Positions 24,637 to 33,960 are shown, counted from the first letter of the stretch. The stretch is 64,000 bases of DNA from Lachnospiraceae bacterium (GCA_910575155.1 CAJTDX010000005.1:1-64000), one strand, 5' to 3'. Numbers and translations: made by a program. Notes: generated by a model not told the origin, from the letters alone.

Positions 24637-26553
24637 TTAGCGGTTCGCTTTTACTTTTACTTTTTTTGAACGGACACCGTAAAAGGTGGTACTGCTGAGC
24701 GTTTTATATGCTTTTATCCGGTAGTAGTATACTTTGTTTCTTTTTACGGTTTTGTCTATGTAGCTGATTCTGGAGCCGGAACTGAATCTTACAAGCTCCT
24801 TATACCCGGAATTTTTTTTGGTGGAGCGGTAGATGACGTAACCGTTTGCCTTGCTGTTCTTGTTCCATGACAGCCGGATATAATTTCGTTTGGTAACGGA
24901 GGTTTTTACGGCAGGAGCTTTTAATATGATGCCTCTGACACTCTTGCTCAGCGGGCTTGTACATGGTGCGTAAGAGTTTTTCGCTTCCACTTTGTAATAG
25001 TAAGTTTTGTTGACGGCTGCCGTTTTGTCAACGTAGGAAGTTTTATCGCTGGTAGCGATTTTCTCATAAGTTCCATTTTTTTTGGTGGAACGGTAAATGT
25101 TATAGCCTGGCGCTCCCTCGGACGCTTTCCAGGTGATTTTGATATTTCCCATAGCTGCGCCTTCCTTCGGATTGCCATAGGAAGCCGCATTTAACTCTCC
25201 GGGGGCGTCAAAGGGCACATAAAGAGTATAAGAAGCCTTTATTGAGGCATTATCTTTGTTTGTCACAGTTATGATGGCTCTTCCGGAAGCTTTTATTGTC
25301 ACAACTCCAGTGGAGGAATCTACAGCCGCCACGCTTTTTTTACTGCTGGACCATTTCCAGTTTGTATAATTTGTCTGCGGCAGAATCTGAATAGTATCTC
25401 CCTTTCCGGCCAGATAATAGGAAAGCGGGAAAGAGGGCGGAATGTTTACGGTAACGCCGCAGAGCGCCTGCAGTCCGTCCGGGGTTTCGGCTACGATAAG
25501 GGTGTAGCCGCCTTTTTTGGCTGTCACGACTCCTGTTTTGGCGTCTACAGCCGCCACGCTCGTATCCAGGCTTTTATAAGTGAGATCGTAGCGCTTGGGG
25601 GTGGTTGACAGGGTTGCCGTCTTATTTACGTTAAGCCGAAGTTCCTGTTTATTCATAGTAAGCGTATCGCCAGTGAGAGAAGCCAGATATTTCAGTTCCT
25701 GGTCTGTAATGTTACAATTTGTAAGGGAAGCTTTTTTCGGAACAGGCGCGGTTCCATAAAGTTTACGGTAGAAACAGCACGCCACCAGAAAATAGCCGGC
25801 ATAATCCGGATGTTTGGAATCCTTACTCAGTGTTTTTATGTTGGGGTATAAGCTGCTGACGCGGTTCATATGCATTCCCGCGGGCACCACGTCGACGCCC
25901 AGCCGGTTTTCCAAAGTTTTGTAAGCAGCGGCGAGATATAATTCCATCTGTGGAATCGTTAACACTTTGGAAACTCCGTTCACTTCAATTTTTGTGCCGT
26001 TATTAAAAGCATGCGTCATATACAGCAGAGGCTTAGCTGTGGGCTGCAGATCTGTTATAATCTGTATGAGCCGTTCAAGCGCCGGATAAGTGGCGTTGTC
26101 AAAACGCTCAATGGGACTGGTGCTGTGTTCCTGAAGTATGATGTAATCCCATGTCTGGCTGCTCAGAAGCTGCATTAATTCCCTGTAATAAGTAATGTGA
26201 GCGGCATGCATACCTGCATAATAAGTCATGCGCGAGGAACCATGCGCCAGTGTGGTGACTTCCAGATTGTGTCCTGCAAGCTCTGCCAGTTCCTCTAAGG
26301 GCTCTTCTACCGAATAAGTAATATTTCCGGTTTTATATCTGGAAAAACTGTTTCCCACAATCAGCACCCGCAGAGGTGTTTTTTCTCCGTAATCCGGTGT
26401 GACCGGTGTGCCGTTTCCCGGTGTTGTCTGTGCTTTTTGCTGTCCATATGCCTTTGTACTATTTCTGGTGTTTATAATATTCGCCGCATATGCGTCCATA
26501 CTTCCCGTGATGCTTAGCAACAAAGCAAATAATATACATACTATTTTTTTCAT
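24637..26553 (-). CDS. Secreted SGNH-type hydrolase with Ig-like and fibronectin III domains
   Basis: The 638-residue protein has a signal peptide (residues 1-23, ending DAYA). Residues 60-275 form a DUF4886/SGNH hydrolase: the Ser block VLIVGNSFSRYK, ILQEHSTSP and the C-terminal DSKHPDYAGYF containing the Asp-His pair. Two bacterial Ig-like (Big_2) repeats follow (VDAKTGVVTAKKGG; VDSSTGVVTIKASG), then two fibronectin III repeats with IYRSTKKNG-type cores. It is probably an extracellular esterase acting on acylated glycans; the substrate is not evident. Confidence 0.85.
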   Translation of the reverse strand: MKKIVCILFALLLSITGSMDAYAANIINTRNSTKAYGQQKAQTTPGNGTPVTPDYGEKTPLRVLIVGNSFSRYKTGNITYSVEEPLEELAELAGHNLEVTTLAHGSSRMTYYAGMHAAHITYYRELMQLLSSQTWDYIILQEHSTSPIERFDNATYPALERLIQIITDLQPTAKPLLYMTHAFNNGTKIEVNGVSKVLTIPQMELYLAAAYKTLENRLGVDVVPAGMHMNRVSSLYPNIKTLSKDSKHPDYAGYFLVACCFYRKLYGTAPVPKKASLTNCNITDQELKYLASLTGDTLTMNKQELRLNVNKTATLSTTPKRYDLTYKSLDTSVAAVDAKTGVVTAKKGGYTLIVAETPDGLQALCGVTVNIPPSFPLSYYLAGKGDTIQILPQTNYTNWKWSSSKKSVAAVDSSTGVVTIKASGRAIITVTNKDNASIKASYTLYVPFDAPGELNAASYGNPKEGAAMGNIKITWKASEGAPGYNIYRSTKKNGTYEKIATSDKTSYVDKTAAVNKTYYYKVEAKNSYAPCTSPLSKSVRGIILKAPAVKTSVTKRNYIRLSWNKNSKANGYVIYRSTKKNSGYKELVRFSSGSRISYIDKTVKRNKVYYYRIKAYKTLSSTTFYGVRSKKVKVKANR

Positions 26554-26658
26554 AGATCTCTCCGTTTCGTGTATATTTTATCAATTAGAATCTGTCTTTA
26601 GATAAAAATTATACAGAAATTTACCGGAAATTTCAAGGATAAAGGGCCTGTTATTGCA

Positions 26659-26698
26659 AAAATAAAAAACAGAGAAAGAGCCTGAAAACCCGTTCTCT
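26659..26698 (-). terminator. Terminator of the DtxR-family gene
   Basis: On the minus strand AGAGAACGGG pairs with CTCTTTCTCT (nine of ten positions, including a G-U) and is followed by a GTTTTTTATTTTT run. The first arm overlaps the stop codon of the regulator. Confidence 0.7.
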
Positions 26699-27059
26699 AT
26701 GTGTGTACTGATTTTTTGATGGCGGAAAAGCTTTCCCGGCTGATCACATGCTCAATCCGGCAGGCGTCTGCGGTGGCGGTTTTTTCGTCTACGCCCAGAC
26801 TGATGAGCCAGGAGGACAGAAACTGATGACGCTCATAAATCATGTCGGCAATTTCTTTTCCGGTTTCCGTGAGGGTGATGTATCCGGCTTTTGATACCAC
26901 AATATGTTTGTTTTCACGCAAATGCTTCATGGCAACGCTGACGCTTGATTTTTTAAATCCCAGCTCAACGGCAATATCTATGGAACGGACTACTGGAAGC
27001 TTCTGGCTTAGAATTAAAATGGTTTCCAGATAATTTTCAGCAGATTCGGTATTTTTCAC
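26697..27059 (-). CDS. DtxR/MntR-family metal-dependent repressor
   Basis: The product is 120 residues from GTG 27059, which has AAGGAGGAC just upstream; the longer frame from 27107 lacks a site. An N-terminal winged helix (VRSIDIAVELGFKKSSVSVAMKHL) and a metal-binding dimerisation domain (EIADMIYERHQFLSSWLISLGV, then the CRIEHVIS segment) match the family. It lacks the SH3-like third domain, as in MntR. It is divergent from the feo operon, whose promoter carries a palindrome, so it most likely represses Fe(II) uptake when iron is plentiful. Mn as co-repressor is an alternative. Confidence 0.88.
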   Translation of the reverse strand: MKNTESAENYLETILILSQKLPVVRSIDIAVELGFKKSSVSVAMKHLRENKHIVVSKAGYITLTETGKEIADMIYERHQFLSSWLISLGVDEKTATADACRIEHVISRESFSAIKKSVHT

Positions 27060-27231
27060 GTCGTGTCCTCCTTGTATATATTCTCCAGCGGCTAAATATC
27101 GCAACATCTTACCTGCTCCAATCTACATATGTTATGATATTTAACCGCCGGAGTAATAGTATTACATCTAGTATACCGAAAGACAGCTAAAATATCAAAC
27201 AATTTTTCGGTAAAAAATGTCAAAAAGTTAT

Positions 27232-27264
27232 TGACATAAAACTAAAGTTAGTATATACTAACAT
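27232..27264 (+). promoter_or_regulatory. feo promoter with overlapping DtxR-type operator
   Basis: TTGACA (27232-27237), a 17-base spacer and TATACT (27255-27260). A perfect 16-bp palindrome, GTTAGTATATACTAAC, lies at 27249-27264 and covers the -10 hexamer. It resembles the TTAGGNTNACCTAA-like boxes bound by DtxR-family repressors. Confidence 0.75.
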
Positions 27265-27307
27265 AAGTGAGAAACGTATGACATATTTTGATTTTAGAAA
27301 GAAGATG

Positions 27308-27523
27308 ATCGGTATGCCTTTGAGCATGGCAAAGACAGGAGAAGTCAGTATTATTAAGAAAATCGGCGGCAGTGAACAGACCAGAAGATTTCTGGAAAAT
27401 CTGGGATTCTCCGCGGGAGGTTTCGTTACAGTTGTATCTGAAATCGGCGGCAATATGATTGTGAATGTCAAAGAGTCGAGAATTGCCATAGATAAAACCA
27501 TGGCCAATAAAATATTAGTTTAA
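27308..27523 (+). CDS. feoA: FeoA, ferrous iron transport accessory protein (first copy)
   Basis: This small SH3-like protein (MPLSMAKTGEVSIIKKIGG, RFLENLGFSAGGFVTVVSE, NVKESRIAIDKTMANKI) is thought to tune FeoB activity. I place the start at ATG 27308 (MIGMPLSM, 71 residues). The frame also has ATGs at 27278 and 27314; 27278 would lie only about 11 bases past the predicted transcript start. A second feoA follows 14 bases after the stop. Confidence 0.88.
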   Translation: MGMPLSMAKTGEVSIIKKIGGSEQTRRFLENLGFSAGGFVTVVSEIGGNMIVNVKESRIAIDKTMANKILV

Positions 27524-27537
27524 GGAAGGAAAACGGT

Positions 27538-27759
27538 ATGAAGACATTGAAGCAGATTCCCTGCGGGAAGACGGTGAAGGTTACAAAACTGCACGGAGAG
27601 GGGGCGGTAAAACGGCGGATTATGGATATGGGCATTACCAAAGGCGCGGATCTGTTCGTCCGTAAGGTGGCGCCGCTTGGAGATCCGCTGGAGGTAACGG
27701 TCCGGGGATATGAGTTATCTTTAAGAAAAGCAGATGCGGAAATGATTGAAGTAGAGTAA
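27538..27759 (+). CDS. feoA: FeoA, ferrous iron transport accessory protein (second copy)
   Basis: The 73-residue FeoA-domain protein (LKQIPCGKTVKVTKL, RRIMDMGITKGADLFV, PLGDPLEVTVRGYELSLR) has the typical regulatory SH3-like core. The start has GGAAGGAAAA upstream. It is clearly diverged from the first copy, which is common in clostridial feo operons. After its stop come a short hairpin (CAGGTTA/TAACCTG at 27770-27789) and a second operator-like palindrome, so feoB expression may be adjusted separately. Confidence 0.9.
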   Translation: MKTLKQIPCGKTVKVTKLHGEGAVKRRIMDMGITKGADLFVRKVAPLGDPLEVTVRGYELSLRKADAEMIEVE

Positions 27760-27792
27760 TCTTTGTTTTCAGGTTATTTTTTTAACCTGTGG

Positions 27793-27806
27793 TTAGTTTT
27801 GACTAA
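27793..27806 (+). promoter_or_regulatory. Second DtxR-type half-palindrome before feoB
   Basis: TTAGT-TTTG-ACTAA repeats the arms of the feo operator palindrome (TTAGTATATACTAA). It lies 52 bases before the feoB start and could be a secondary binding site. Confidence 0.45.
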
Positions 27807-27857
27807 TAATAGTAAGTAATAACAGACAAAATGCCGTAAGGCGGATAGGAGTTAAGT

Positions 27858-30035
27858 ATGTCGATAAAAATAGCATTAGCAGGAAATCCGAACAGCGGGA
27901 AGACGACGTTGTTTAATGCGCTCACGGGTTCGAATCAGTTTGTTGGAAACTGGCCGGGGGTGACGGTTGAGAAAAAGGAGGGAAAGCTGAAAGGGTATAA
28001 GGATGTGACAATTATAGATCTTCCGGGGATTTATTCTCTGTCGCCCTATACTCTGGAAGAGGTAGTGGCAAGGAATTACCTGCTTGAGGAACGCCCGGAC
28101 GTCATATTGAATATTGTGGACGGAACGAATCTGGAACGGAATCTGTATCTCTCCACGCAATTGATGGAATTGGGGATTCCTGTGGTTCTGGCGGTAAATA
28201 TGATGGACGTGGTGGCAAAAAACAAAGACCGGATCCATACCGCAATGCTCAGCGAGAAATTAGGCTGTCCGGTGGTGGAAATTTCTGCGCTGAAAGGCAT
28301 TGGGGTAAAGGAGGCGGCAGAGCAGGCGGTCGCTTCTGCGCAAAAGCAAAATAACTGGGAGATAACGCATGAATTTTCTCCGCCAGTGGAAGAACTGCTG
28401 AGTTTCATTGAAAGTAAAATCGGTTCCGGAGCGCCGCAGGAACAAAAACGCTTTTTTGCCGTAAAATTACTGGAAAAGGATGAAAAAATTGCGGCGATGA
28501 TGGAGTTTGTGCCAGATGTAACGGCAGAAATCAGCGCGCTCGAACAGGAGATGGATGATGATGCAGAGAGTATGATTACAAATGAACGGTATGCTTATAT
28601 TTCTTCTATTATAAGGGAGTGCTGTACCAGATGTAAAAGAGAACAGATGACAGTATCGGATCAGATTGATAAAATTGTCACAAACCGCATATTGGCCCTG
28701 CCTGTATTTGCAGTCGTTATGGCTCTGGTATATTATGTCTCAGTCACTACGGTGGGAAGCTGGGCGACGGATTGGGCAAACGACGGAGTGTTTGGGGAAG
28801 GGTGGAGCTTCTTTGGACTGGAACTTCCCGGAATTCCCGTTTTGATCGGAAATCTGCTGGAATTTGTGGATTGTGCGGCGTGGCTGGAAGGTCTGATTCT
28901 GGACGGAATTGTGGCGGGAGTAGGCGCAGTGCTGGGATTTGTGCCTCAGATGCTGATTTTGTTTATGTTTCTTGCATTTTTGGAAAGCTGCGGATATATG
29001 GCAAGGGCTGCGTTTATCATGGACCGTATTTTCCGCAGATTCGGACTTTCCGGGAAATCCTTTATCCCCATGCTGATTGGGACCGGATGCGGCGTACCCG
29101 GCGTTATGGCTTCCAGAACCATAGAGCATGACCGGGACCGGAAAATGACGATTATGACCACAACGTTTATTCCCTGCGGAGCAAAGCTGCCAATTATCGC
29201 CCTGATTGCCGGAGCATTTTTTGGCAATGCATGGTGGGTTTCCTTCAGCGCCTTTTTTGTGGGAATTGCGGCAGTGATCTGTTCCGGGATTATCTTAAAA
29301 AAGAGCAAACGGTTTGCCGGGGAGCCGGCGCCTTTTGTAATGGAGCTGCCTGCCTATCATATGCCGACGGCGGGCACTGTGCTCAGAAGTATGTGGGAGA
29401 GAGGATGGTCTTTTATCAAAAAGGCGGGAACCATTATTCTCCTGTCGGCAATTTTTGTGTGGTTTACTACTTACTTTGGATGGGTGGACGGACAATTTCG
29501 TATGCTGGACGCTATGGAAATTGACCACAGTATTCTGGCAGCTATTGGAAATATGTTTGCATGGGTGTTTGCGCCTCTTGGATGGGGAGACTGGAAATCA
29601 GTGGTGGCTGCAGTTACCGGACTGGTGGCAAAGGAAAATGTTGTTCAGACCTTCGGTATTCTATATGGATACGCAGAGGTGGCGGAGGACGGCGCGGAAC
29701 TCTGGGGGACGCTGGCGAAAAGTATGACGGCAGCGGCGGCGTATTCCTTCCTGGTGTTCAATCTGCTGTGCGCCCCCTGTTTTGCGGCTATGGGAGCGAT
29801 AAAACGTGAGATGAACAATATCAGATGGTTCTGGTTTGCCATTGGATATCAGTGTACGCTTGCTTATGTGACGGCGCTTTGCGTTTATCAGATTGGAACC
29901 TGGATTACAGGCGGAATTTTTGGAATGGGAACGGCGGCGGCTCTGATGCTGGCGGCAGGATTTCTCTTTCTGCTGTTTCGTCCTTACAAAGAAAGCGGCG
30001 TCTGGAAGGCGAAAGGGCTGGCGGGAGCAAAATAG
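27858..30035 (+). CDS. feoB: FeoB, ferrous iron transporter
   Basis: The 725-residue inner-membrane Fe(II) importer has an N-terminal G domain: Walker A GNPNSGKTT at residues 9-17, the effector NWPGVTVEKKEG, G3 DLPGIYSLSPYT, G4 NMMD and G5 SALKG. A helical GDI-like domain (about 165-270) comes next, then two Gate repeats with the conserved CGYMARAAFIMDR, IPMLIGTGCGVPGV, TTTFIPCGAKLPI and KENVVQTFG segments. Length and order are normal for the family. It is the main product of the Fe(II) operon, with rubredoxin downstream. Confidence 0.96.
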   Translation: MSIKIALAGNPNSGKTTLFNALTGSNQFVGNWPGVTVEKKEGKLKGYKDVTIIDLPGIYSLSPYTLEEVVARNYLLEERPDVILNIVDGTNLERNLYLSTQLMELGIPVVLAVNMMDVVAKNKDRIHTAMLSEKLGCPVVEISALKGIGVKEAAEQAVASAQKQNNWEITHEFSPPVEELLSFIESKIGSGAPQEQKRFFAVKLLEKDEKIAAMMEFVPDVTAEISALEQEMDDDAESMITNERYAYISSIIRECCTRCKREQMTVSDQIDKIVTNRILALPVFAVVMALVYYVSVTTVGSWATDWANDGVFGEGWSFFGLELPGIPVLIGNLLEFVDCAAWLEGLILDGIVAGVGAVLGFVPQMLILFMFLAFLESCGYMARAAFIMDRIFRRFGLSGKSFIPMLIGTGCGVPGVMASRTIEHDRDRKMTIMTTTFIPCGAKLPIIALIAGAFFGNAWWVSFSAFFVGIAAVICSGIILKKSKRFAGEPAPFVMELPAYHMPTAGTVLRSMWERGWSFIKKAGTIILLSAIFVWFTTYFGWVDGQFRMLDAMEIDHSILAAIGNMFAWVFAPLGWGDWKSVVAAVTGLVAKENVVQTFGILYGYAEVAEDGAELWGTLAKSMTAAAAYSFLVFNLLCAPCFAAMGAIKREMNNIRWFWFAIGYQCTLAYVTALCVYQIGTWITGGIFGMGTAAALMLAAGFLFLLFRPYKESGVWKAKGLAGAK

Positions 30036-30137
30036 GCTGGCAGGAAAAATAGATCAGGGCAGATTAAAATATATTAAAAAGAATTATTTTGTGTATGGAA
30101 GGGCATACTTTCTAAAAAAGAAAAAGGAGTTTAAAAA

Positions 30138-30296
30138 ATGGACAGATATTTATGTGAGCCATGCGGCTATGTGTATGATCCTGATGTGGGAGATCCCGAT
30201 CATGATATCCCGGCAGGAACAGCGTTTGAAGACCTGCCGGACGACTGGGTGTGCCCCTGGTGCGGACTGGGAAAGGAAGTCTTTGTAAAGGAATAA
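30138..30296 (+). CDS. Rubredoxin
   Basis: A 52-residue Fe(Cys)4 electron carrier with both metal-binding knuckles, [10 protein letters not shown] and CPWCGLGK, and the usual DLPDDWVCP segment. An AAAAAGGAG site lies just before ATG 30138. It follows feoB by about 100 bases and precedes a terminator, so it is probably the last gene of the feo transcript. It could supply electrons to the superoxide reductase at 5383. Confidence 0.95.
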   Translation: MDRYLCEPCGYVYDPDVGDPDHDIPAGTAFEDLPDDWVCPWCGLGKEVFVKE

Positions 30297-30310
30297 GAAT
30301 GGAACAGGAA

Positions 30311-30363
30311 GCCTCTAAAGCCGGATGCTGAGAAACAAACAGCAGATGCTTTGGAGGTTTTTA
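30311..30363 (+). terminator. Terminator after rubredoxin
   Basis: CCTCTAAAGC (30312-30321) pairs with GCTTTGGAGG (30348-30357), with one G-U pair, followed by TTTTTAC. An inner GCTG/CAGC stem adds stability. Confidence 0.8.
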
Positions 30364-30385
30364 CTTGAATATTATGGAATATACA

Positions 30386-30415
30386 TTGCAGTTTTGGGTT
30401 TTAATGTGATATAAT
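30386..30415 (+). promoter_or_regulatory. Promoter of the class V aminotransferase transcript
   Basis: TTGCAG (30386-30391), an 18-base spacer and TATAAT (30410-30415). A GGAGGG site soon after (30427-30433) precedes a short open frame that overlaps the start of the next gene. Confidence 0.55.
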
Positions 30416-30555
30416 GCTTGTCGTAAGGAGGGAACGGAGAAGCTGGATGTAAAAGAAACCGTGGTGAGGGAAGTAGGCGGGGCTGTCGAGGCAGTGAAAG
30501 TAATTGAGAACTGCATGAAAAATTACAAGAAAACTTTTGACCAGAGGAGAAAACA

Positions 30556-31698
30556 ATGTATAAGATTATGACGCCTGGGCCAACTCAGGTAAAAGAAAAC
30601 GTCCGTCTTGCAAGAGCAGAAGAGTGTACGAATCCGGATTTGGATGAAACTTTTGTAGAATTTTACAGAGAAACCTGTCAGTTAATCAGCCGGCTGCTTC
30701 ATACCGAACATGAGACTTTGATTCTGGGAGGAGAAGGTATTTTAGGGCTGGAAGCGGCGTGCGCTTCTCTGACAGAGCCGGGAGACCGGGTGCTGGTATT
30801 GGACAACGGCATATTTGGAAAGGGATTTGCAGATTTTGTGTCGCTATACGGCGGCGTGCCGCGGCTCTATACAGTAAATGGTAAAAAGCCTATTGATCCC
30901 GAACGTCTGGAGGCGTTTCTGGAGAAAGACCATGATTATAAATATGCCACGCTGGTACATTGCGATACGCCCAGCGGCGTTCTGAACGATATCAGCGCGC
31001 TCTGTCCCCTGCTTTCCAGATATGGGATTCTCACCGTGGTAGATTCCGTTTCCGCGATGTTTGGAGAAGAGGTGCGGGCAGATGAGGCGCAGATTGATAT
31101 CCTTTGCGGCGGTTCACAGAAGGCGGTTTCAGCGCCCCCGGGACTGACGTTTGTTACAATCAGCGACAGGGCCAGACAGGTTATGGCAGAGCGTAAAGCG
31201 CCGATTGCCTCTTTTTATGCCAATCTCCGGGTTTTTGAGAATTATTATCAAGAAAAATGGTTTCCCTATACCATGCCAATCAGCGACATTTACGGACTGC
31301 GTGCGGCTATGGAAAACATTGCCGGCGATACGGATTTGCTGGCGCGCCATGCCAGGATCGGCGAAGCATGCCGCAGAGCGTTGAGGGACGCGGGCCTGAA
31401 ACTGCATCTGGAGAGCGGTTTTTCCAATACAGTAACGGTGTTTGAGGTTCCAGAGCAAATCTCTGCCAGTGATATTTTACAGAGGATGAGAGAAGCGCAT
31501 GGCATTCTTCTGGCAGGATCTCTTGGCAGTCTGGACGGTCAGGTGATCCGCATCGGGCATATGGGGAGCAACGCCAATGAAGCGGATATGAGAGAAACGA
31601 TGGAGGCTCTGGATGATGTTTTGCGCAGTCTGGGGATTTTGCTGAAAGAAAATCTTGGAGAACGTTTCTGTCATTATCTGTGCGGCAGCCCTGAATAA
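30556..31698 (+). CDS. Class V aminotransferase (alanine-glyoxylate/serine-pyruvate type)
   Basis: The 380-residue PLP enzyme has MTPGPTQV at the start, GGEGILGLEAACASL, VLDNGIFGKGF, HCDTPSGVLNDI, VVDSVSAMFGEE (the PLP Asp) and CGGSQKAVSAPPG with the PLP-binding Lys at about residue 189, then GHMGSNANEADM near the end. This fits the alanine-glyoxylate/2-aminoethylphosphonate transaminase group. The ribosome site is AGAGGAG. No phosphonate genes lie nearby, so glyoxylate or serine metabolism is more likely, but the substrate is open. Confidence 0.88.
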   Translation: MYKIMTPGPTQVKENVRLARAEECTNPDLDETFVEFYRETCQLISRLLHTEHETLILGGEGILGLEAACASLTEPGDRVLVLDNGIFGKGFADFVSLYGGVPRLYTVNGKKPIDPERLEAFLEKDHDYKYATLVHCDTPSGVLNDISALCPLLSRYGILTVVDSVSAMFGEEVRADEAQIDILCGGSQKAVSAPPGLTFVTISDRARQVMAERKAPIASFYANLRVFENYYQEKWFPYTMPISDIYGLRAAMENIAGDTDLLARHARIGEACRRALRDAGLKLHLESGFSNTVTVFEVPEQISASDILQRMREAHGILLAGSLGSLDGQVIRIGHMGSNANEADMRETMEALDDVLRSLGILLKENLGERFCHYLCGSPE

Positions 31699-31850
31699 AA
31701 GCGGCGGTACGGCTGTTTTTGCGGAACGTTTTTTCAAAGAAGCATTGACAGATCACAAAACTTGTGAGATAGTAAGCAGAAAAGGAAATATGCCAGCGGC
31801 AGATATTTTTCCTATAGTATCTATTATATATAGAAGAAAGCGGGAGCGAT

Positions 31851-32756
31851 ATGTCAACCATAGATAAAATTCGGGAATTGAAAAAACAGCGGGACGCGGT
31901 GATTTTGGCACATTATTATGTGGATGATGAGGTACAGGCGATTGCAGATTATGTGGGAGATTCATTTTATCTCAGTAAAGTGGCGACAACTGTGGAGGCA
32001 GAGACGATTTTATTCTGCGGCGTGTCTTTTATGGGAGAGAGCGCGAAGATTTTAAATCCTGAGAAAACGGTGATTATGCCCGATATGCAGGCGGACTGCC
32101 CCATGGCCCATATGGCGGAATCAGAGAAAATTGAGAAGATGCGCAGGGAATATGAGGATCTTGCGGTGGTCTGCTATATCAACTCCACAGCAGAGTTAAA
32201 GACGTATGCGGATGTGTGCGTTACCTCTTCGAATGCGGTAAAGATTGTCCGGGCCTTGCCCAACCGGCACATCTATTTTATTCCGGATAAAAATCTTGGG
32301 CGTTATGCGGCCTCCCAGGTACCGGAGAAGCATTTTATTTTTAACGAGGGTTTCTGCCATGTACATACCGGCATTTTGGCAGAACATGTGAGAACGGCAA
32401 AGGAAGCGCATCCGGACGCGGAAATTCTCGTGCATCCGGAATGTACGCCGGATGTGACGGCGCTGGCGGATTATATCGGAAGCACCTCGGGGATCATTGA
32501 TTTTGCCACGGCGAGTGCGGCGAAAGAATTTATTATCTGCACGGAAACGGGTGTTTTGTATGAATTAAAACAGAAGAATCCGCAAAAACGTTTTTATTCT
32601 GCGGGGCATCGCCAGTTCTGCCCGGATATGAAGCGCATTTCCTTAGAGAAGGTGGCAGACGCCCTGGAAAGCATGAGCAATACCATTGAACTGGAGGAAG
32701 AGACGCGTCTTCTGGCGCTCAGACCTTTAGAGAGGATGCTTGCGCTTGGAAATTAA
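31851..32756 (+). CDS. nadA: Quinolinate synthase
   Basis: The 301-residue 4Fe-4S enzyme condenses iminoaspartate with dihydroxyacetone phosphate to make quinolinate for NAD. It shows the three-fold NadA layout with ILAHYYVDDEVQ, FCGVSFMGESAKIL (first cluster Cys), VCYINSTAELKTYADVCVTSSNA, HPECTPDV (second Cys) and SAGHRQFCPDM (third Cys). nadB and nadC are not next to it, so the rest of the de novo pathway must lie elsewhere or be missing. Confidence 0.95.
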   Translation: MSTIDKIRELKKQRDAVILAHYYVDDEVQAIADYVGDSFYLSKVATTVEAETILFCGVSFMGESAKILNPEKTVIMPDMQADCPMAHMAESEKIEKMRREYEDLAVVCYINSTAELKTYADVCVTSSNAVKIVRALPNRHIYFIPDKNLGRYAASQVPEKHFIFNEGFCHVHTGILAEHVRTAKEAHPDAEILVHPECTPDVTALADYIGSTSGIIDFATASAAKEFIICTETGVLYELKQKNPQKRFYSAGHRQFCPDMKRISLEKVADALESMSNTIELEEETRLLALRPLERMLALGN

Positions 32757-32771
32757 TGCGTTCCGCCTTTG

Positions 32772-33938
32772 TCAGTTCGGTGTGGAAAAACTTTGATCCA
32801 GTAAACTTACATAGGGATAAACGTAATGATAGCCCTGGGCGGCGGCAAATATAAAATATACCATACCATAGGCGAGAAATAACAGAAGAGTACGGTGGTA
32901 AGTCAGAATTGGCTTTCCGCCGTTTTCTTTTTTCTTACGCAGGAAATTCCGCCAATCTGCGCTGCGAGAACAAGCCGCGCGCTGCGGCGCAGTAAAATTA
33001 CGGTCCTGCATCCGGCAGGAATCAATAATTTCCGGAATTGCCGTCAGAACAATGATAAATGGATAAACGGCAAACCGTTCCAGTATAAAATGTTTGGTGA
33101 TAAACAGATTAATCAGACAGTTGTAAAGCGCGCAGTTTAAATAAATTGTCCGCTGGCAGGGGTCTGCAATCCGCTTGCGGAACAGGTAAATCAGCAGGCA
33201 ATAGAGCGTTGGAAGCGCCAGATAAAAAAAGCTGTTGGGCGTCCAGTAGTAGCTGCCCATATATTTGGTATATTTAGCAGGCAGAAAAGGATATATGATA
33301 AGAAACAGCGGGTCAAAAAAGAAATATATTCCAGCGGTAAGAAAGAGCAGAGCCGCCAGATATTTGCGGCTGAGTTTTTGAGGCAGCAGAAAATACAGAG
33401 GAAAAATGAAAAAAAGAGAATTATGAAAAAGACCGCCTGCCAGTATGAGAAGCGTAAAGGGAAGCAGCTTTCTGTTTTTCAAATAAGGATAAGCCAGCAG
33501 AAAAAAACACACGGCAATGGACTGCCGGAGCAGGTTCATATCATGTGCGAGAAACTGCAGGCAGATAAACAGATAAACGCTGACCCAGGGCAGCCGGGAA
33601 TAGCGGCGGATAAACCACATGGGCACGCCAATTAAAAAGAGATTGAGAAACACTAAAAATACAGGGTAAGAGCAGCCCGCCAGAGAGCACAGCTTGCATA
33701 CGACAAAAAAAAGCGGTTCCGTAAAACGGAACTGAAAAATATCTTTAAACGACCATAAAGAGGTTGTTTCATAGATATTGAGATAAGAAAAATAATCAAA
33801 GCCGATGGCGTAACGAAAAGAGGCTACAAAGACGAGAAGCAGGAACGAAAAAGACAGATACAGAGCGGATTTCTGTTTCTGTTCTGCCAGTATGCCAAAC
33901 GCTGCCAGAACGAAAAGTGCAACATAATAAATAACCAT
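32772..33938 (-). CDS. EpsG-family polysaccharide polymerase-like membrane protein
   Basis: The 388-residue protein has at least ten hydrophobic segments and the EpsG signature near the start (FRYAIGFDYFSY, then FTEPLFFVVCKL). It continues with RRYSRLPWVSVYLFICLQF and LRQSIAVCFFLLAYPYL. EpsG-like proteins are thought to polymerise repeat units of exopolysaccharide. AAAGGAGG precedes the ATG at 33938. No glycosyltransferase neighbours are present, so it is an isolated member. Confidence 0.82.
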   Translation of the reverse strand: MVIYYVALFVLAAFGILAEQKQKSALYLSFSFLLLVFVASFRYAIGFDYFSYLNIYETTSLWSFKDIFQFRFTEPLFFVVCKLCSLAGCSYPVFLVFLNLFLIGVPMWFIRRYSRLPWVSVYLFICLQFLAHDMNLLRQSIAVCFFLLAYPYLKNRKLLPFTLLILAGGLFHNSLFFIFPLYFLLPQKLSRKYLAALLFLTAGIYFFFDPLFLIIYPFLPAKYTKYMGSYYWTPNSFFYLALPTLYCLLIYLFRKRIADPCQRTIYLNCALYNCLINLFITKHFILERFAVYPFIIVLTAIPEIIDSCRMQDRNFTAPQRAACSRSADWRNFLRKKKENGGKPILTYHRTLLLFLAYGMVYFIFAAAQGYHYVYPYVSLLDQSFSTPN

Positions 33939-33960
33939 GTAAGCCTCCTTTTTAAAATGT

